The position numbers were made by a program, and so were the translations under genes. Of a DNA stretch of 50,709 nt, positions 1-10,237 are shown piece after piece. Every line of letters begins with the position of its first letter. The stretch's first letter is position 1. Origin of the DNA: Acidimicrobiales bacterium (lineage in GTDB: Bacteria; Actinomycetota; Acidimicrobiia; Acidimicrobiales; UBA8190). The stretch is from positions 1 to 50,709 of the forward strand of contig JASHUM010000020.1 in the NCBI GenBank assembly GCA_030040015.1. Reading direction: 5' to 3'. Below the pieces are notes generated by a model, which was not told the origin of the DNA, made no database searches, and saw only the letters and a program-made list of their open reading frames with translations.

Positions 1-536
1 CCGAAGCGGGAGTTGGCGCCGTCGGCGACCACCGTGTAGCGGGCGCGGACCTCGACCGGCGCCGAGCCCGGGCCGCCCCGGCGCCGGACCGACGCGCCGC
101 GGACGAGGCCGGACTCGACGATCGCCCCGACCGCCTCGGCCTCCTGCCAGACGGTCGCGCCGGACTTCTCCGCCCGGCTGGCGACGAGGGCGTCGAGGTC
201 CTTGCGGGTGATCACGTAGCCGTACCCGGGCAGGTCCGGGTGCTCGGGCCAGGAGAGCTCGAGCGTGCGGCCGAAGGCGTGCGAGCGGAGCCCCTCGTAG
301 CGGTGGCCGCCGGCGGCCAGCTCCTCGGCGAGGCCCATGTCCTCGAGCTGCTTGACCGAGCGGGGGGTCAGCCCGTCGCCACAGGTCTTCTCCCGCGGGT
401 AGCGCTTGCGCTCGACGAGCACGACGTCGTGGCCGCCCTGCGCCAGCCAGTAGGCGCATGCGGCGCCGGAGGGGCCCCCGCCGACGACGAGGACGTCGCA
501 GCGGCGGGCACCCCCATGCGGTTGGGCCGTCGGCAT
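1..536 (-). CDS. Geranylgeranyl reductase family FAD-dependent oxidoreductase (N-terminal 178 residues, cut by window edge)
   Basis: The protein starts at an ATG at 536 and runs off the left edge of the window. A Rossmann FAD motif (VVGGGPSG, about residues 17-24) is followed by an acidic residue ending the second strand (VERKRYPREK) and by CGDGL, the hallmark of the geranylgeranyl reductase/halogenase-like flavoprotein family. Near the break is a second FAD-contact segment of the type VVADGANS. In actinobacteria a gene of this family often sits divergently beside nuoA, and relatives such as MenJ partially saturate the menaquinone isoprenoid chain. A role in maturing the quinone used by the adjacent complex I is therefore an inference from family and position. 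Archaeal-type lipid or chlorophyll side-chain reduction is the family alternative. The C-terminal substrate-binding half lies outside the window. Confidence 0.85.
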   Translation of the reverse strand, partial: MPTAQPHGGARRCDVLVVGGGPSGAACAYWLAQGGHDVVLVERKRYPREKTCGDGLTPRSVKQLEDMGLAEELAAGGHRYEGLRSHAFGRTLELSWPEHPDLPGYGYVITRKDLDALVASRAEKSGATVWQEAEAVGAIVESGLVRGASVRRRGGPGSAPVEVRARYTVVADGANSRF

Positions 537-718
537 GCCCGGAATCTAGATGGTCCGCCCGCGCCGGCCCTGCCCGGGGGCCCGCCGGCCGGGCCGCAGC
601 GTGCTGAGTAGGCTGGGCCGTCGGTCGTCCGGGTTGGCGCGCGACCCGCCGACCAGCCTAAGAACGACGTCGCACACCAGAGCCGTCCACCCCGCCGTCC
701 CGTTCGGAGAAGGTTTCG
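537..718. promoter_or_regulatory. Divergent intergenic region upstream of nuoA, with a long inverted repeat and the nuoA ribosome binding site
   Basis: This 182-base gap is the longest in the window and must hold promoters for the reductase gene (left) and the nuo operon (right). No convincing -35/-10 pair was identified by eye. It contains an exact 8-base inverted repeat, TAGGCTGG at 609-616 and CCAGCCTA at 653-660, with a 36-base loop holding a nested GC-rich imperfect palindrome around 629-650. A strong Shine-Dalgarno sequence (GGAGAAGG, 706-713) lies 5 bases before the nuoA ATG and fixes that start. Confidence 0.5.
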
Positions 719-1273
719 ATGGAGCAGTTCCTCCCGATCCTCTTGATGCTGGTCCTGGCCACGCTCTTCGCGGCCGGCTCGTTCGTCGCGTCCTACCTGC
801 TGCGGCCGCGACGACGCACGGCGGCCAAGGAAGTCCCCTACGAGTCGGGCATCGTGCCGCGCCGGGCGCCGGCGTCGCGGTTCCCGGTGCGCTTCTACCT
901 CGTGGCGAGGATCTTCATCATCTTCGACATCGAGGTCATCTTCCTCTACCCGTGGGCGGTCATGTACCACCAGCTGTCGACCTTCGGCCTGGCCGAGATG
1001 GGCACCTTCGCCGGCATCGTGTTCGTCTCCTTCGCCTACCTCGTGTCCAACGGCGCCCTCGACTGGGGCCCGGCCCAGGCGCTGCGCAACCGGCCGCCGG
1101 CGGACCTGACCCGCACCACCACGTCGGTGCGTCGGGTGCCGCGCCCGATCGAGGTCGCCTTGGACGGCCCGCGGCTGCGGCCGGTCGACGAGCCGGTCCC
1201 CGACGGCGGCGCCGGGCCCGCCGGGGGGACCGAGCCGGTCAGCGTCCCGGACGACGGGTGGGACGAGGAGTAG
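719..1273 (+). CDS. nuoA: NADH-quinone oxidoreductase subunit A
   Basis: NuoA is a small membrane subunit of complex I at the junction between the peripheral and membrane arms, near the quinone chamber. The sequence has the expected three transmembrane segments (about residues 5-28, 60-82 and 90-112). Between the first two is the conserved cytoplasmic loop with YESG and the R-F-x-V-R-F-Y pattern, followed by the family signature [11 protein letters not shown]. The ATG is preceded by a strong ribosome binding site. At 184 residues it is longer than usual (roughly 120-150). The extra length is a Pro/Gly/acidic C-terminal tail of about 65 residues with no recognisable domain. It is the first gene of a contiguous nuoA-N operon, with nuoB starting two bases after its stop. 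Confidence 0.96.
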   Translation: MEQFLPILLMLVLATLFAAGSFVASYLLRPRRRTAAKEVPYESGIVPRRAPASRFPVRFYLVARIFIIFDIEVIFLYPWAVMYHQLSTFGLAEMGTFAGIVFVSFAYLVSNGALDWGPAQALRNRPPADLTRTTTSVRRVPRPIEVALDGPRLRPVDEPVPDGGAGPAGGTEPVSVPDDGWDEE

Positions 1274-1275
1274 CG

Positions 1276-1833
1276 GTGGGCCTCGAGGATCTCCAGCCCA
1301 ACTTCCTGACCGGCACCCTCGAGGGCATGGTCAAGTGGGCTCGGGCCTCCAGCTCGTGGGCGGCCAACTTCGGGCTGGCGTGCTGCGCCATCGAGATGAT
1401 GGCGGCGGGTGCGGCCAACTACGACCTGGCCCGCTTCGGGATGGAGGTGTTCCGCGCCTCTCCCCGCCAGGCCGACGTGATGATCGTCGCCGGCCGGGTG
1501 AGCCAGAAGATGGCCCCGGTCCTCCGCCAGGTGTACGACCAGATGATGGAGCCCAAGTGGGTCATCTCCATGGGCGTGTGCGCGTCGACAGGCGGGATGT
1601 TCAACAACTACGCCATCGTCCAGGGAGTCGACCAGATCGTCCCTGTCGACGTGTACGCCCCGGGGTGCCCGCCCACGCCGGAGACGCTCATGCACTCCAT
1701 CTTGACCCTGCACGAGAAGATCCGCACCGGTCACATCACCCGCCGGCCCGAGCCCTCGGTTCGTCGTGACGAGGAGCTTGCCGGCTGGGTCCCCGAGCGC
1801 CCCGACGCCGTGCGCCTGGGGACCCCCCGTTGA
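1276..1833 (+). CDS. nuoB: NADH-quinone oxidoreductase subunit B (N2 cluster)
   Basis: NuoB carries the terminal [4Fe-4S] cluster N2 that reduces the quinone. Its ligands are visible as the tandem cysteines in ACCAIEMM (about residues 38-39), the cysteine in VCASTGGMF, and the cysteine in PGCPPTPE. The GTG at 1276 is chosen because the conserved N-terminus ([11 protein letters not shown]) begins directly after it. The longer upstream extension of this frame overlaps nuoA and has no family similarity. The product is 185 residues, normal for the family. Its TGA overlaps the TTG start of nuoC (TTGA), which suggests translational coupling. Confidence 0.96.
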   Translation: MGLEDLQPNFLTGTLEGMVKWARASSSWAANFGLACCAIEMMAAGAANYDLARFGMEVFRASPRQADVMIVAGRVSQKMAPVLRQVYDQMMEPKWVISMGVCASTGGMFNNYAIVQGVDQIVPVDVYAPGCPPTPETLMHSILTLHEKIRTGHITRRPEPSVRRDEELAGWVPERPDAVRLGTPR

Positions 1834-2291
1834 CCGCCGCTCCCGACGCCGTGCAGCCCGAAGTGGTGTTCGTCGAGCGCGCCCGCTACCACGACGTGGT
1901 CGAGGAGCACCGCCGGCGCGGCTTCGACCTGTGCGTCGACGTGTGCGCCGTCGACTACCTCACCCACCCGGGGCGCACCCTGGGCCCCGAGGTGCAGCCC
2001 GAGCGCTTCGAGGTGGTGGTGCAGCTCGTCTCCACGTCGGGGCGCCGGAGGGTGAAGGTCCGGGTGCAGGTGCCCGAGGCCGACCCCCAGCTGCCCTCCC
2101 TGTGGGACCTCTACCCGGGGGTCGAGGCCATGGAGCGCGAGGCCTTCGACATGTTCGGGATCCGCTTCACCGGCCATCCCGACCTGACCAGGATCCTCAT
2201 GCCCGACGACTGGGAGGGTCATCCCCTGCGCAAGGACTACGGGGTGGGCCGGGTGCCGGTCCAGTTCAAGGAGGCCCCGGGGCCGAGATGA
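1830..2291 (+). CDS. nuoC: NADH-quinone oxidoreductase subunit C
   Basis: NuoC is a peripheral-arm subunit without cofactors that packs against NuoD. The 153-residue product shows the 30-kDa subunit pattern: a ferredoxin-like N-terminal part ([10 protein letters not shown]) and the signature around [17 protein letters not shown]-type residues, here [16 protein letters not shown], followed by [22 protein letters not shown]. The start is a TTG that overlaps the nuoB stop by four bases (TTGA). TTG is unusual, but the spacing matches the NTGA junctions throughout this operon. The stop overlaps the nuoD ATG (ATGA). Confidence 0.94.
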   Translation: MTAAPDAVQPEVVFVERARYHDVVEEHRRRGFDLCVDVCAVDYLTHPGRTLGPEVQPERFEVVVQLVSTSGRRRVKVRVQVPEADPQLPSLWDLYPGVEAMEREAFDMFGIRFTGHPDLTRILMPDDWEGHPLRKDYGVGRVPVQFKEAPGPR

Positions 2292-3628
2292 CCGACCAGA
2301 CCATCCCGCCCGGCCTGGTGGCCGAGACCGCCGAGGGCCCCCAGGAGCTCCTGCCCCGCGATCGGACATCGCCGGCGGAGCTGCGCCGGGAGGTCGGGGC
2401 CGTGCTCCGCCTGCCCGAGAGCCACGTCCCCGGTTCGGGTGACGTCGACCTCGAGCGGCCCGGCGACGACACCATGATCCTCAACTTCGGGCCCCAGCAC
2501 CCCTCCACCCACGGGGTGCTTCGCCTCATGATGGAGCTCGACGGCGAGACGGTGGTGCGCACCAAGCCCATCATCGGCTACCTGCACACCGGGATGGAGA
2601 AGACCGGCGAGGAGCTCACCTACCAGCAGGGTGCCACCAACGTCACCCGCATGGACTACCTGTCGCCCCTCATCAACGAGCTCGTCTTCTCCATGGCAGT
2701 AGAGAAGCTGCTCGGTGTCGAGCTCCCGCCCCGGGCGGTGTGGATCCGCATGCTCCTGGCCGAGCTCCAACGGGTGTCGTCCCATCTCATGTGGCTGGCC
2801 ACCAACGGCATGGACCTGGGCTCGACCACCATGATGATCTTCGGGTTCCGCGAGCGCGAGATGGTGCTGGCCTTCTTCGAGAAGACCACCGGGCTGCGCA
2901 TGAACCACAACTTCATCCGTCCGGGGGGCACGGCGGCGGACCTGCCCGACGGGTGGGAGGACGACGTCAACCTCATCTGCGACACCGTGGTCCGGCGCCT
3001 CGAGTCCTACGACGAGCTACTCACCGGACAGCCCATCTTCCGCGAGCGCACCGAGGGGGTGGGGGTGCTCACCGCCGAGGAGGCCCTGGCCCTGTCGGTG
3101 ACGGGGCCCATGCTCCGCTCGACCGGGCTGTCCTGGGACCTGCGCCGCGCCATGCCGTACCTCGCCTACGACCAGGTCGACTTCGACGTCATCGTGGGCA
3201 CCTACGGGGACAACTTCGACCGCTACGCCATCCGCCTCAACGAGGTGCGGGAATCTGTGCGCATCATCCGCCAGGTCCTGAGCCGCATGCCCGCCGGCGA
3301 CTACCGGGTCCAGGACAAGAAGGTGACGCCACCTCCTCGGGCCCGCATCGACGAGTCGATGGAAGCACTCATCCACCACTTCAAGATCTTCACCGAGGGC
3401 TTCAAGGTCCCCGAGGGAGAGGTGTACGTGGGCGTGGAGTCCCCCCGCGGCGAGCTCGGCTGCTACCTCGTCTCCGACGGGTCGTCCAAGCCCTACCGCC
3501 TGCACATCCGGGCTCCGTCCTTCGTGAACCTGCAGGCCCTGCCGGTGATGATGCGGGGCGGCCTGGTGGCGGACGCGGTGGCCACCATCTCGTCCGTGGA
3601 CCCGGTCATGGGTGAGGTGGACCGGTGA
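2288..3628 (+). CDS. nuoD: NADH-quinone oxidoreductase subunit D (49-kDa type)
   Basis: NuoD forms most of the quinone-binding cavity with NuoB and descends from the large subunit of NiFe hydrogenases. The protein is 446 residues. After a variable stretch of about 65 residues it shows the diagnostic GPQHPSTHGVLRL loop with the quinone-contacting histidine, GYLHTGMEK, and NYLSPLINE-like residues (here DYLSPLINE). The C-terminus is the conserved FVNLQALPVM...SVDPVMGEVDR end. The ATG overlaps the nuoC stop and the TGA overlaps the GTG of nuoE. The N-terminal extension ahead of the core is poorly conserved, so a later start is possible but not favoured given the ATGA overlap. Confidence 0.96.
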   Translation: MTDQTIPPGLVAETAEGPQELLPRDRTSPAELRREVGAVLRLPESHVPGSGDVDLERPGDDTMILNFGPQHPSTHGVLRLMMELDGETVVRTKPIIGYLHTGMEKTGEELTYQQGATNVTRMDYLSPLINELVFSMAVEKLLGVELPPRAVWIRMLLAELQRVSSHLMWLATNGMDLGSTTMMIFGFREREMVLAFFEKTTGLRMNHNFIRPGGTAADLPDGWEDDVNLICDTVVRRLESYDELLTGQPIFRERTEGVGVLTAEEALALSVTGPMLRSTGLSWDLRRAMPYLAYDQVDFDVIVGTYGDNFDRYAIRLNEVRESVRIIRQVLSRMPAGDYRVQDKKVTPPPRARIDESMEALIHHFKIFTEGFKVPEGEVYVGVESPRGELGCYLVSDGSSKPYRLHIRAPSFVNLQALPVMMRGGLVADAVATISSVDPVMGEVDR

Positions 3629-4260
3629 CCATCGGCCACCTTTCCGACGAGGCGCGCCGGCGGGCCGAGGAGCTCGTGGCGCTCTATCCCCATCCCCGCT
3701 CGGCGCTCATCCCCATCTGCCACCTGGCCCAGGAGCAGGACGGGTGGCTCACCCCCGAGGCCATCGCCGAGATCGCCGAGCTGGTGGGGCTGGCTCCGGC
3801 CGAGGTGGTGGGCACCGCCACCTTCTACGACATGCTCCACACCGAGCCGGTGGGCCGGTACGTGATCACGGTGTGCACCAACATCGCCTGCATGCTGCGC
3901 GGTGCCTACGAGCTGCTCGAGCACGCCGAGGATCGCCTCGAGGTGCGTTCCGGGGGGACCACGGCCGACGGGACCTTCACCCTGGAGGAGGCGGAGTGCC
4001 TGGCCGACTGCGGTGTGGCGCCGGTGTGCCAGGTGAACCACCGCTTCTTCGGGAACCTGTCCCCGGCGTCCTTCGACACGCTCGTCGAGGACCTCCGGGC
4101 CGGGCGTCTCGACGGCGAGGTCCCGCCTCACGGGACGTTGGTCCGGGTGCGCCGCCAGGGCGGACTGCGCGTCGACCCTGAGACGGTCACCACCGAGCGC
4201 CGGCAGATGGCCGAGGCGATCGCGTCGCGAGCCGAGGCGAGTGGGGACAGCCAAACGTGA
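3625..4260 (+). CDS. nuoE: NADH-quinone oxidoreductase subunit E ([2Fe-2S] N1a)
   Basis: NuoE is the 24-kDa-type thioredoxin-fold subunit of the NADH dehydrogenase module. The four [2Fe-2S] ligands are visible as CTNIAC (Cys-x4-Cys) and ECLADC (Cys-x3-Cys), preceded by the helical region with ATFYDMLHTEPVGRY. The GTG start overlaps the nuoD stop (GTGA), and the TGA overlaps the nuoF GTG in the same way. At 211 residues it is slightly longer than many homologues because of a variable C-terminal tail after about residue 165. Confidence 0.95.
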   Translation: MTIGHLSDEARRRAEELVALYPHPRSALIPICHLAQEQDGWLTPEAIAEIAELVGLAPAEVVGTATFYDMLHTEPVGRYVITVCTNIACMLRGAYELLEHAEDRLEVRSGGTTADGTFTLEEAECLADCGVAPVCQVNHRFFGNLSPASFDTLVEDLRAGRLDGEVPPHGTLVRVRRQGGLRVDPETVTTERRQMAEAIASRAEASGDSQT

Positions 4261-5561
4261 GTCCGGCCAGCGTGCCCCGCATCGTGACCTCGCGCCTCGG
4301 TTACGAGGACTCCCACACCTTGGAGCGCTATCTGTCGAGCGGCGGGTACGAGGGCTTGCGCAAAGCGTTGACCATGCACCCCGAGCAAGTGGCGGCCGAG
4401 GTGGACGCCGTGAGCCTGCTCGGCCGGGGGGGCGCCGGGTTCCCGGCCGGGCGCAAGTGGTCGATGCTGCGCAAGGGGCCCGTGCCCTATCTGGTCGTGA
4501 ACGGCGACGAGAGCGAGCCCGCCACCTTCAAGGACCACCTGCTCATCGAGCGCGACCCGCACCAGCTCATCGAGGGCATCGTCATCTGCGCCTACGCCAT
4601 CCAGGCCGCCCAGGCCTTCCTCTACATCCGAGGCGAGTTCGCCCTGGGGCTCGAGCGGGTGACCGCCGCGCTCAACGATGCCTACGAGCACGGGGCGGTG
4701 GGACGCGACATCTTCGGGTCGGGCTTCAGCCTCGACGTCGTCGTCCATCCTGGTGCGGGCGCCTACATCTGCGGCGAGGAGACGGCGCTGCTCGAGAGCC
4801 TCGAGGGCAAGCGGGGCTTCCCCCGCATCAAGCCGCCGTACTTCCCGGCCGCCGTGGGCCTGTTCGGCGAGCCCACGGTGGTCAACAACGTCGAGACGCT
4901 GTCCAACCTCCCCTGGGTCATGGTGAACGGATCGGCCGCCTTCACCGCCCTGGGCGCCGGGCGCTCGACGGGCACCCGGCTGTTCGCCCTGTCCGGTCAC
5001 GTGCACAATCCCGGGGTGTACGAGGTCGAGATGGTGAAGACGACCTTCCGCAACCTCGTCTTCGACGCCGAGCTGGGCGGTGGCGTCCCCGGCGGGCGCC
5101 AGGTCAAGGCCCTGATCCCCGGCGGCGTCTCGGCGCCGTGGTTCGGCCCCGATCTGCTCGACCTCCCCCTGGGCCAGGACGAGGTGGCCGACAAGGGGTC
5201 GATGCTGGGCTCGGGCTCCGTGGTCGTCATGGACGACACCACCTGCACGGTGCGGGCCGCCTGGCGGATCACCCGGTTCTTCCGCCGCGAGTCGTGCGGG
5301 CAGTGCACCCCGTGCCGTGAGGGGAGTGGCTGGCTGGAGCGGATCCTGTTGCGCATCGAGAGTGGTTCGGGACGCGAGAGCGACCTCGACCTGCTCATGG
5401 ACGTGTGCGACAACCTCTCCCCGGGGCTGGCCTGGCCGCCCCAGCAGACCACCATCTGCGTGCTCGGCCCATCGATCCCGTCGTCCATCGCCTCGGGGAT
5501 CCGGATGTTCCGCGACGAGTTCCTCGTCCACGTGAAGGACGGGCGCTGCCCCTATGCCTGA
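4257..5561 (+). CDS. nuoF: NADH-quinone oxidoreductase subunit F (NADH/FMN/N3)
   Basis: NuoF oxidises NADH via FMN and passes electrons to cluster N3. The glycine-rich FMN/NADH loop GRGGAGFPAGRKW (about residues 57-69), the acidic NGDESEP site, and GAYICGEETALLESLEG are all present. The N3 ligands appear as SCGQCTPC plus a fourth cysteine in TICVLG near the C-terminus. The protein has 434 residues, typical length. The GTG start overlaps the nuoE stop, and the gene overlaps nuoG by eight bases. Confidence 0.97.
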   Translation: MSPASVPRIVTSRLGYEDSHTLERYLSSGGYEGLRKALTMHPEQVAAEVDAVSLLGRGGAGFPAGRKWSMLRKGPVPYLVVNGDESEPATFKDHLLIERDPHQLIEGIVICAYAIQAAQAFLYIRGEFALGLERVTAALNDAYEHGAVGRDIFGSGFSLDVVVHPGAGAYICGEETALLESLEGKRGFPRIKPPYFPAAVGLFGEPTVVNNVETLSNLPWVMVNGSAAFTALGAGRSTGTRLFALSGHVHNPGVYEVEMVKTTFRNLVFDAELGGGVPGGRQVKALIPGGVSAPWFGPDLLDLPLGQDEVADKGSMLGSGSVVVMDDTTCTVRAAWRITRFFRRESCGQCTPCREGSGWLERILLRIESGSGRESDLDLLMDVCDNLSPGLAWPPQQTTICVLGPSIPSSIASGIRMFRDEFLVHVKDGRCPYA

Positions 5562-8277
5562 TCCGACCGTCGTCTCCCACCACGCCATCGCCCCCCGCGC
5601 CGAGCCCGGGGCGGCGGTCACCTTCACCGTCGACGGCAAGGAGGTCACGGCGCCGGCGGGCACCTTCCTCATCGCCGCCGCCGAGGAAGCCGGCGTGTAC
5701 ATCCCCCGCTTCTGCTACCACCCCCGCATGAAGCCGGTGGGCATGTGCCGCATGTGCCTGGTCGAGGTGAGCGGTCCCCGGGGCTTCTCCTTGCAGCCGG
5801 CGTGCTACCTCCCGGTCGCCGACGGCATGGAGGTGGTCACCACCTCGGACAAGGTGCGCAAGGCCCAGGACGGGGTGCTCGAGTTCCTGCTCGTCAACCA
5901 TCCTCTCGACTGCCCGGTGTGCGACAAGGGCGGCGAGTGCCCGCTGCAGGACCAGGTCCTCGCCTACGGGCCGGGCGAGAGCCGTTTCGTCGAGGAGAAG
6001 CGTCACTGGGCCAAGCCAATCGCCTTGTCCGAGCTCGTGCTCCTCGACCGGGAGCGCTGTATCCAGTGCGGCCGCTGCGTCCGCTTCGCCGCCGAGATCG
6101 CCGGGGAGGCCCAGATCGACTTCCTGGCCCGCGGCGACACCATGGAGGTCAACATCTTCGAGGAGGTGGCCTTCACCTCGTACTTCTCGGGCAACACCGT
6201 GCAGATCTGCCCGGTCGGGGCCCTCACCGCCACCCCGTACCGCTTCACCGCCCGGCCCTGGGACCTCGACCAGGTCGAGTCCACCTGCACCACGTGCGCC
6301 TTCGGCTGCCGGGTGGCCGTGCAGTCGTCCGCCAACCGCGTCACCCGCTTGCTCGGCATGGACTCCGATCCCGTCAACCAGAGCTGGCTGTGCGACAAGG
6401 GCCGCTTCGCCTACGAGGCGGTGAACTCCGACGACCGGCTGACCGAGCCCCTCGTGCGAGCCGACGGCGGAGATCTCGACGTCGTGTCGTGGGCCGAGGC
6501 CCTGTCCGAGACGGCCTCACGCCTGGCTCGCGTCAGGGAGGAGCACGGTCCCGGGTCGGTCGGGGTGATCGGCGGGGCGCGGCTGTCCAACGAAGACGCC
6601 TACGCCTGGGCCAAGTTGGCCAAGGGCGTGCTGCGCACCGACAACGTGGATGCCCAGCTTGGTGACGGCCTGCCCGCCGAGGTCGTCCTCGGCTTGCCCC
6701 GGGCCACGGTGGACGAGGCGTGCCAGGCCCGGTGCGTGGTCACCTTGAGCGGGGACCTGCGAGAGGAGCTCCCGGTGTTGTTCCTCCGGCTGCGGGGCGC
6801 CGTCGACGCCGGCACGACGTCGCTGGTCGAGATCTCGCCCCGCCCGAGCGAGCTGAGCGCCTTGGCCGCCGCGTCGCTGCGTTACCGCCCCGGCGAGCTC
6901 GGCGCGCTGGTCGATGTCCTGGCGCAAGGCGGCTCGGGGGACGCAGCGCCCCGTGGCCTCGATGCCCGTGCGCTGGCCGCAGCGCGCGCCGCCCTGGCCG
7001 AGGGCGGAGACCAAGGAGAAGGTGTGGTCCTGGTGCTGGGCCGGCCGTCGCTGGCCGAGCACGGCGCCCTCGTGGCCGAGGCGGCCCTGGCCTTCGTACG
7101 CGCCCTGCCCCGGGCCAAGGTGCTGCCCGCTCTTCGCCGGGGCAACGTGATGGGCGCCCTGGACATGGGCCTGGCCCCGGGCCTCCTCCCCGGCCGGGTG
7201 TCGCTCGAGGAGGGACGGGGCTGGTACGAGGCGGCCTGGGGAGGCGTGCCCGAGGCGGCCGGACGCGACACCACGGCCATGCTCGAGGCCCTGGCCTTGG
7301 GGCAGATGAAGGCGGTCGTGCTCCTCGGCGCCGACGTCCTCGGCGACTTCCCGGACCGGCGCCTGGCCGAGCGCGCCCTCGACGCCGCCGACGTCGTGGT
7401 AGCGGTGGACACCTTCTTGTCCCCGTCCTCGGCGCGGGCCCACGTCGTGCTCCCGGCATCCGGGGCCCACGAGCGCACCGGGACCACCACCAACGTCGAG
7501 GGCCGGGTCACCCGTCTCGGCCAGAAGGTGGTGGCGCCGGGCCAGTGCTGGTCGGACTGGATGATCGCGGCAGAGTTGGCCGCCCGGCTGGGCGGGGACC
7601 TGGGCGTGACCGGCGTTGCCGAGCTGTGGGACGAGATCGAGCGTCTCGCCCCGTCGCACGCCGGCGTCACCCGCGCCGTGCTCGAGGGCAACGCCGGTCG
7701 CGACGGCATCGTCGTGCCGCTGCCGGCGACGCCGCTGCCTCGGCCCACCCGCCGGCCCAGACCCTTCGACCCCATGGCCACCCCCGGCATCGAACAGGTC
7801 GAGCGCCAAGGCGCCCCACCTCGTGCCGGCTTGGCCGAGCCCCTGGGCGGCGAGGAGCCGCCGGCACCGCTGGCGCCCTCCACCGGAGGACGCCCCCCCA
7901 TGCTCCGGGCACCTGCCCACATCGACGCTCCGCCGGTGCCGCGTCGCGACGGGTACGCGCTGCTCCTGGTGAGTGGGCGCCGCCTCTACGACGGCGGGGT
8001 GGCGGTCGAGACGTCGGAGTCGCTCGCCCCGCTGGCCGGGACGGCGGCGGCGCGCCTGCACTCCTCGGAGCTCGAGCACGCGGGGGTGCCGGGCGGCGGG
8101 CGGCTTCGCCTGCGCTCGGCGACGGGCACGTTGGTCGTCGACGCCCACGCCGATGACGGCCTGCCCGTCGGCGTGGTGTGGGTGCCGTTCAATCTCGGCG
8201 CCGACTCGGACTCCGACGTCGGGGTCGTCCTCGACGCCGCTGCGGCGGTGAACGACGTGCGCCTGGAGACGCTGTGA
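5554..8277 (+). CDS. nuoG: NADH-quinone oxidoreductase subunit G (multi-Fe-S)
   Basis: NuoG is the large iron-sulfur subunit of the electron-input module, 907 residues. An N-terminal [2Fe-2S] ferredoxin domain contains [20 protein letters not shown]. The N5 cluster motif follows ([14 protein letters not shown], with the histidine ligand), then N4 (CIQCGRC plus ICPVGAL). A CTTCAFGC...LCDKGRF set matches the extra N7 cluster found in some bacteria. The rest is a molybdopterin-oxidoreductase-like fold, not expected to bind molybdenum cofactor. The final 130 or so residues are rich in Pro and Ala and end in a small beta-rich domain. The ATG overlaps the nuoF end. Confidence 0.95.
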   Translation: MPDPTVVSHHAIAPRAEPGAAVTFTVDGKEVTAPAGTFLIAAAEEAGVYIPRFCYHPRMKPVGMCRMCLVEVSGPRGFSLQPACYLPVADGMEVVTTSDKVRKAQDGVLEFLLVNHPLDCPVCDKGGECPLQDQVLAYGPGESRFVEEKRHWAKPIALSELVLLDRERCIQCGRCVRFAAEIAGEAQIDFLARGDTMEVNIFEEVAFTSYFSGNTVQICPVGALTATPYRFTARPWDLDQVESTCTTCAFGCRVAVQSSANRVTRLLGMDSDPVNQSWLCDKGRFAYEAVNSDDRLTEPLVRADGGDLDVVSWAEALSETASRLARVREEHGPGSVGVIGGARLSNEDAYAWAKLAKGVLRTDNVDAQLGDGLPAEVVLGLPRATVDEACQARCVVTLSGDLREELPVLFLRLRGAVDAGTTSLVEISPRPSELSALAAASLRYRPGELGALVDVLAQGGSGDAAPRGLDARALAAARAALAEGGDQGEGVVLVLGRPSLAEHGALVAEAALAFVRALPRAKVLPALRRGNVMGALDMGLAPGLLPGRVSLEEGRGWYEAAWGGVPEAAGRDTTAMLEALALGQMKAVVLLGADVLGDFPDRRLAERALDAADVVVAVDTFLSPSSARAHVVLPASGAHERTGTTTNVEGRVTRLGQKVVAPGQCWSDWMIAAELAARLGGDLGVTGVAELWDEIERLAPSHAGVTRAVLEGNAGRDGIVVPLPATPLPRPTRRPRPFDPMATPGIEQVERQGAPPRAGLAEPLGGEEPPAPLAPSTGGRPPMLRAPAHIDAPPVPRRDGYALLLVSGRRLYDGGVAVETSESLAPLAGTAAARLHSSELEHAGVPGGGRLRLRSATGTLVVDAHADDGLPVGVVWVPFNLGADSDSDVGVVLDAAAAVNDVRLETL

Positions 8278-9443
8278 TCTCCGTGCTCCGCGCCCTCGAC
8301 CCGCTGTACAACCCCGGCGTCCACTGGGCCGAGCTGGTCATCGCCGTCATCAAGGTGGTGGTCGCCTTCGGCGTGCTGCTCGTTTCGGTCATGCTCATGA
8401 TCTGGTTCGAGCGCAAGGTCATCTCCGACATGCAGGCCCGGGTCGGGCCCAACCGGGCCGGCCCCTTCGGGATCCTCCAGACCATGGCGGACGGCGTGAA
8501 GCTGTTCTTCAAGGAGGACCTGCTCCCCGAGCGGGCCGACCGCTTCGTGTTCAAGCTGGCGCCGTACCTGTCGCTCGTGCCTGCCTTCGTGTCCTTCGCC
8601 ATCGTCCCGATCGGTGGCGTGGTCACCGTGGCCCACCACACCTTCGAGCTCCAGGTGGCCGACCCGCCCATCGGGATCCTCTTGCTCCTGGCCATGTCGT
8701 CCATCTCGGTGTACGGCGTGATGCTGGCCGGGTGGTCCTCGGGGTCGAAGTACCCCCTGCTCGGCTCGGTGCGCGCCTCGGCGCAGATGATCTCCTACGA
8801 GGCCGCTCTCGGGATGACGGTGATCATGGTGGTGCTCCTGGGCGGGACCCTGTCGACCCGGGGCATCGTCGACTCGCAGGCCCACACCTTCTTCGCCAGT
8901 TGGAACCTCATCCGCACCGGGATCGTCCCGTTCCTCTTGTTCATGATCGCCATCACCGCCGAGATGAACCGTCCCCCCTTCGACCTGGTCGAGGCGGAGC
9001 AGGAGCTGGTGGGAGGGTTCCACACCGAGTACTCCTCCATTCGCTTCGCCATGTTCTTCCTGGCCGAGTTCATGAACACCATCACCATGTCGGCCGTGAT
9101 CGTGACCCTGTTCCTGGGCGGGCCCGACGGGCCGCGCTTTCACTTCGTGACGTGGCTGTGGCCGGTGTTGTGGTTCCTGGGCAAGACGCTCATCTTCTTG
9201 TTCGCCTACGTGTGGCTCCGGGCCGCTCTGCCCCGGCTGCGCTACGACCAGCTCATGGACCTGGGCTGGAAGGTGCTCATCCCCTTGTCCCTCGGGTGGG
9301 TCCTGGTGGTGGCGGCCGTGCTGGTGGGGCGGTGGTGGGGGGTGGCCGTGATCCTCGCCCTGGTCGCGGCGGCAGGCCTGCTCATGCGGGCCGTGCGCGT
9401 GGGGTCGACCCGGCGCGCCCAGATGGAGGAGGTGGTGGGCTGA
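8274..9443 (+). CDS. nuoH: NADH-quinone oxidoreductase subunit H
   Basis: NuoH anchors the peripheral arm to the membrane and forms the entrance to the quinone tunnel. The 389-residue product has about eight hydrophobic helices. Conserved loops include [21 protein letters not shown], the [11 protein letters not shown] segment, and [26 protein letters not shown], whose acidic residues line the quinone path. The GTG at 8274 overlaps the nuoG stop (GTGA) and is preferred over the in-frame upstream extension that lies inside nuoG. The last base of its TGA is the first of the nuoI ATG. Confidence 0.95.
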   Translation: MISVLRALDPLYNPGVHWAELVIAVIKVVVAFGVLLVSVMLMIWFERKVISDMQARVGPNRAGPFGILQTMADGVKLFFKEDLLPERADRFVFKLAPYLSLVPAFVSFAIVPIGGVVTVAHHTFELQVADPPIGILLLLAMSSISVYGVMLAGWSSGSKYPLLGSVRASAQMISYEAALGMTVIMVVLLGGTLSTRGIVDSQAHTFFASWNLIRTGIVPFLLFMIAITAEMNRPPFDLVEAEQELVGGFHTEYSSIRFAMFFLAEFMNTITMSAVIVTLFLGGPDGPRFHFVTWLWPVLWFLGKTLIFLFAYVWLRAALPRLRYDQLMDLGWKVLIPLSLGWVLVVAAVLVGRWWGVAVILALVAAAGLLMRAVRVGSTRRAQMEEVVG

Positions 9444-10237
9444 TGGGTCTTCTCGACAGCCTCAAGGAGGACCTGAGCTTCCTCGGCGGCTTCAAGGTGA
9501 CCCTGGAGCAGATGACCAAGCCCAGGGTCACGTGGCAGTACCCGCTCGAGAAGAAGCCCAAGCCGGCGCGCATGCACGGCCGCCATGTCCTGAACCGCTA
9601 CGAGGACGGCATGGAGAAATGCATCGGCTGCGAGCTGTGCGCCGGCGTGTGCCCGGCCGACTGCATCTACGTCCGGGGCGCCGACAACCCGCCGGGCGAC
9701 CCGGTGTCCCCCGGCGAGCGCTACGGGTTCGTCTACGAGATCAACTACCTGCGATGCATCCACTGCGACATGTGTGTCGAGGCGTGCCCGACCGAGGCCA
9801 TCACCGAGACCAAGCTCATGGAGTTCTCCTTCACCAACCGGGCAGACGCCATCTACACCCGTGACGAGCTCGTGGTCGGCGACGACGGGCGTCCCAAGCA
9901 ACTCCCCTGGGAGGACTGGCGGCCCGGCGACGACGCCCACACCTCGGCGTGGATGCGGGCCACCGCTCCGGGCGGGGCGGCCGACTACGAGGGCCGGGTG
10001 CAGTGGTCGGGCGAGCTCGGCTACGGCGTGCGTGCCCCAGAGGGTGGCCAGAGCCCCAACCGTGACGACGCCGCCACCGGGATGCGCCCCCTGCGTGAGG
10101 TGCTCACCTTGCACCTCGACGACGACGAGCGCACGGCCGAGCAGCGCGGGCTCCAAGGAGCGCTCCGACGGCTGCGGCACCGGGTGGAGCTCCAGCGCGA
10201 GCTGTTGGCGCGCCGGGGCCGGGGCGGGGAGGCGTGA
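9443..10237 (+). CDS. nuoI: NADH-quinone oxidoreductase subunit I (two [4Fe-4S])
   Basis: NuoI bridges the electron chain to NuoB through clusters N6a and N6b. The two ferredoxin motifs are plain: [15 protein letters not shown] and [15 protein letters not shown] (about residues 55-115). The conserved core ends near residue 180. The protein continues to 264 residues with a charged tail predicted as helical and perhaps coiled-coil near the end (alternating Arg/Leu/Glu), which is long for the family. It starts at an ATG sharing one base with the nuoH stop, and its stop overlaps the nuoJ GTG. Confidence 0.95.
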   Translation: MGLLDSLKEDLSFLGGFKVTLEQMTKPRVTWQYPLEKKPKPARMHGRHVLNRYEDGMEKCIGCELCAGVCPADCIYVRGADNPPGDPVSPGERYGFVYEINYLRCIHCDMCVEACPTEAITETKLMEFSFTNRADAIYTRDELVVGDDGRPKQLPWEDWRPGDDAHTSAWMRATAPGGAADYEGRVQWSGELGYGVRAPEGGQSPNRDDAATGMRPLREVLTLHLDDDERTAEQRGLQGALRRLRHRVELQRELLARRGRGGEA

